NCBI GenBank assembly: GCA_019636625.1 | Contig: JAHBXE010000001.1 | Span: 310,001-374,000 of the forward strand | Direction of reading: 5' to 3' | Source of the DNA: Phycisphaeraceae bacterium | GTDB taxonomy: Bacteria; Planctomycetota; Phycisphaerae; Phycisphaerales; UBA1924 | Length of the DNA: 64,000 nucleotides | Shown: piece by piece, positions 62,942 through 64,000 of the stretch | How the letters are laid out: each line of letters opens with the position of its first letter | Position numbering within the stretch: position 1 is the stretch's first letter | Notes under the pieces: generated by a model | Told to the model about the DNA's origin: nothing | Database searches by the model: none | What the model saw: the letters and a program-made list of their open reading frames with translations, nothing else | Program-made: the position numbers and the translations under genes

Positions 62942-63941
62942 AACGACCATTTGGTGGATTGTTGTCGCGGCGGGCTTGTGCGGTTCCGCTCTGCTGAGCG
63001 GGCTTGAGACGGGCGTCTACCGCCTGAATCGGGTCAAGCTGGAGGTTCGCGCCGCACGGGGGCCGAGCCAGCATGCCGCCCGTTTGCTCAAGGGGGAAGT
63101 GACGCAGCTGCCGCGACTGCTCTCCGCCAACATCATCGCGAACGTCATATTCGGCGATATGGCGGCCATGGGCATGACGAGCCTCCTGGCCGCGAAGGGG
63201 TACTCGGAGGGCGTCATCATCCTGATCAACGCGGCCATCTTGACGCCCATCATGTTCGTCTGCGTCGAATCGATCCCCAAAGAAGTGTTCCGTGTCGAGA
63301 CCGACCGTCTCACGTATCGTTTCGCGGGTTTCCTTTCGTTTCTGCGCGTGGCACTCACGATTTGCGGCCTTCTCCCGCTGGTGCTGTTCATCATGCGGAT
63401 CAGCATGAAGGCCCTCCGGATATCGCCGGAATCCGCCCTGGTCAGCACCGGCCGCGAGAGGGTCCTGACCTTGTTGAAGGACTCCGCGGGCGATCGCGAG
63501 GCGGCGGCGCCATTGTCGGAGTCGCAGGCGAAACTGCTCGACCGCGCTGTCGAGTTCGGCCGTACCCGCGTCACAGAGGAGATGCTGCCCTGGAACCGCG
63601 TGTTCACGATCCGGGCCTCGTGGTCCCGCTCCACGGTGGTGTCGCTGCTTTCGCGATCGCCCCAGCCGTTCCTGCCGGTGACCGATCGCGACTCGACGGG
63701 ACGGGTCCGGGTGACGGGGATCCTCAACGCCCGGGAGCTGTTTGCACGCCCGGAAGTTCCCGTGGCCCGCCTCGCCGTCGAGCCGCAGAGGATCCCGGCT
63801 CGCATGACGCTGGCAGACGCGGCGGCCGTTCTCCAGGCGTCACCGGTGCCCTGCGGGGTCGTCGAAGATGCCGGGAGGCCCGTCGGGTTGATCTCGCTTT
63901 CGGATCTGTTCGAGCCATTGCTCCGCCCGGATGAGCCTTAG
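62928..63941 (+). CDS. Second DUF21/CBS-like membrane protein, shorter
   Basis: A 337-residue paralogue of the preceding protein starting at GTG 62928, inside the end of that gene. The DUF21 region has LLSGLETGVYRLNRVKLEVR, where the usual SASEAAFFS-type signature is SGLETGVY, and helices such as IILINAAILTPIMFVCVES. A CBS-like pair (TEEMLPWNRVFTIRAS; VPCGVVEDAGRPVGLISLSD) follows, but the CorC_HlyC domain is missing. The two proteins are likely to act together, for instance as a heteromeric transporter, as the overlapping reading frames suggest. Confidence 0.82.
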   Translation: MSPLETTIWWIVVAAGLCGSALLSGLETGVYRLNRVKLEVRAARGPSQHAARLLKGEVTQLPRLLSANIIANVIFGDMAAMGMTSLLAAKGYSEGVIILINAAILTPIMFVCVESIPKEVFRVETDRLTYRFAGFLSFLRVALTICGLLPLVLFIMRISMKALRISPESALVSTGRERVLTLLKDSAGDREAAAPLSESQAKLLDRAVEFGRTRVTEEMLPWNRVFTIRASWSRSTVVSLLSRSPQPFLPVTDRDSTGRVRVTGILNARELFARPEVPVARLAVEPQRIPARMTLADAAAVLQASPVPCGVVEDAGRPVGLISLSDLFEPLLRPDEP

Positions 63942-63949
63942 ATTGGGGC

Positions 63950-64000
63950 ATGGAGTCCAAGGTGAACTTCCTGTTCGCCGTTCTCGCGGTGATCCTCATC
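63950..64000 (+). CDS. Start of a further gene (truncated by window edge)
   Basis: ATG 63950, 8 nt after the previous stop and preceded by TTGGGGC, opens a frame of 17 codons to the window end, MESKVNFLFAVLAVILI. This looks like a short cytoplasmic N-terminus followed by a membrane helix or signal anchor. The protein cannot be identified. Confidence 0.4.
   Translation, partial: MESKVNFLFAVLAVILI

Overview
This is a high-GC, gene-dense bacterial chromosome segment. It most likely comes from a planctomycete of the class Phycisphaerae. Four things point there: a giant secreted protein with a LEPR-XLL-type N-terminal motif; a secreted protein ending in two copies of a dockerin-like NCDGSTG...LTANDF repeat; ECF-like sigma factor and Ser/Thr kinase genes side by side; and short Cys4 zinc-ribbon tails of the C..CGYD type. 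No gene was compared with a database, so family calls rest on motifs recognised by eye.

Layout. 1-4.3 kb: a gene tail, then a tight four-gene cassette (lysine 2,3-aminomutase, two D-Ala-D-Ala-ligase-like ATP-grasp enzymes, a GNAT acetyltransferase) that looks like a beta-lysine conjugation pathway. 4.3-10.1 kb: a secreted alpha/beta hydrolase, a Tat-exported class V aminotransferase-like protein and mutL. 10.3-18.1 kb, minus strand: alaS (with a one-base frameshift), atpZ, atpI, atpB, atpE, atpF, atpH and pgk, so the F0 sector plus delta of ATP synthase without the other F1 genes. 18.3-22.5 kb: a secreted thioredoxin-like protein, a soluble transhydrogenase-like flavoprotein and holB. 22.5-25.9 kb: flagellar fliD and fliS. 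26.3-34.4 kb: a zinc-ribbon membrane protein, a DUF4230-like protein whose 3' end runs antisense into a tRNA-Met gene, a secreted beta-helix/PA14 protein, tatA, a FolD-family dehydrogenase with altered catalytic residues, ligA and a CYTH protein.

34.5-41.7 kb is a signalling block: a coiled-coil membrane protein divergent from a sigma factor, a transmembrane Ser/Thr kinase and a membrane protein carrying a long collagen-like Gly-X-Thr tract. 41.6-51.1 kb holds the tyrosine-degradation genes hmgA and hppD on the minus strand, separated by a lipoprotein hydrolase and a secreted protease-like protein that has lost its catalytic His and Ser, with gmhA beside hppD. 51.4-53.7 kb: a pseudokinase and a TPR protein. 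53.7-59.9 kb: a 2054-residue surface protein of about ten PPC-like modules. 60.3-64 kb: an Asp/Glu-racemase-like protein lacking both cysteines, hscB, two DUF21/CBS membrane proteins, and the start of a further gene cut by the window edge.

Recurring themes are close packing with overlapping stops and starts, several pseudoenzymes, and -10-like TAnnnT hexamers placed 6-7 nt before start codons that lack a Shine-Dalgarno sequence, which suggests leaderless mRNAs. There is no CRISPR array, prophage or insertion sequence.
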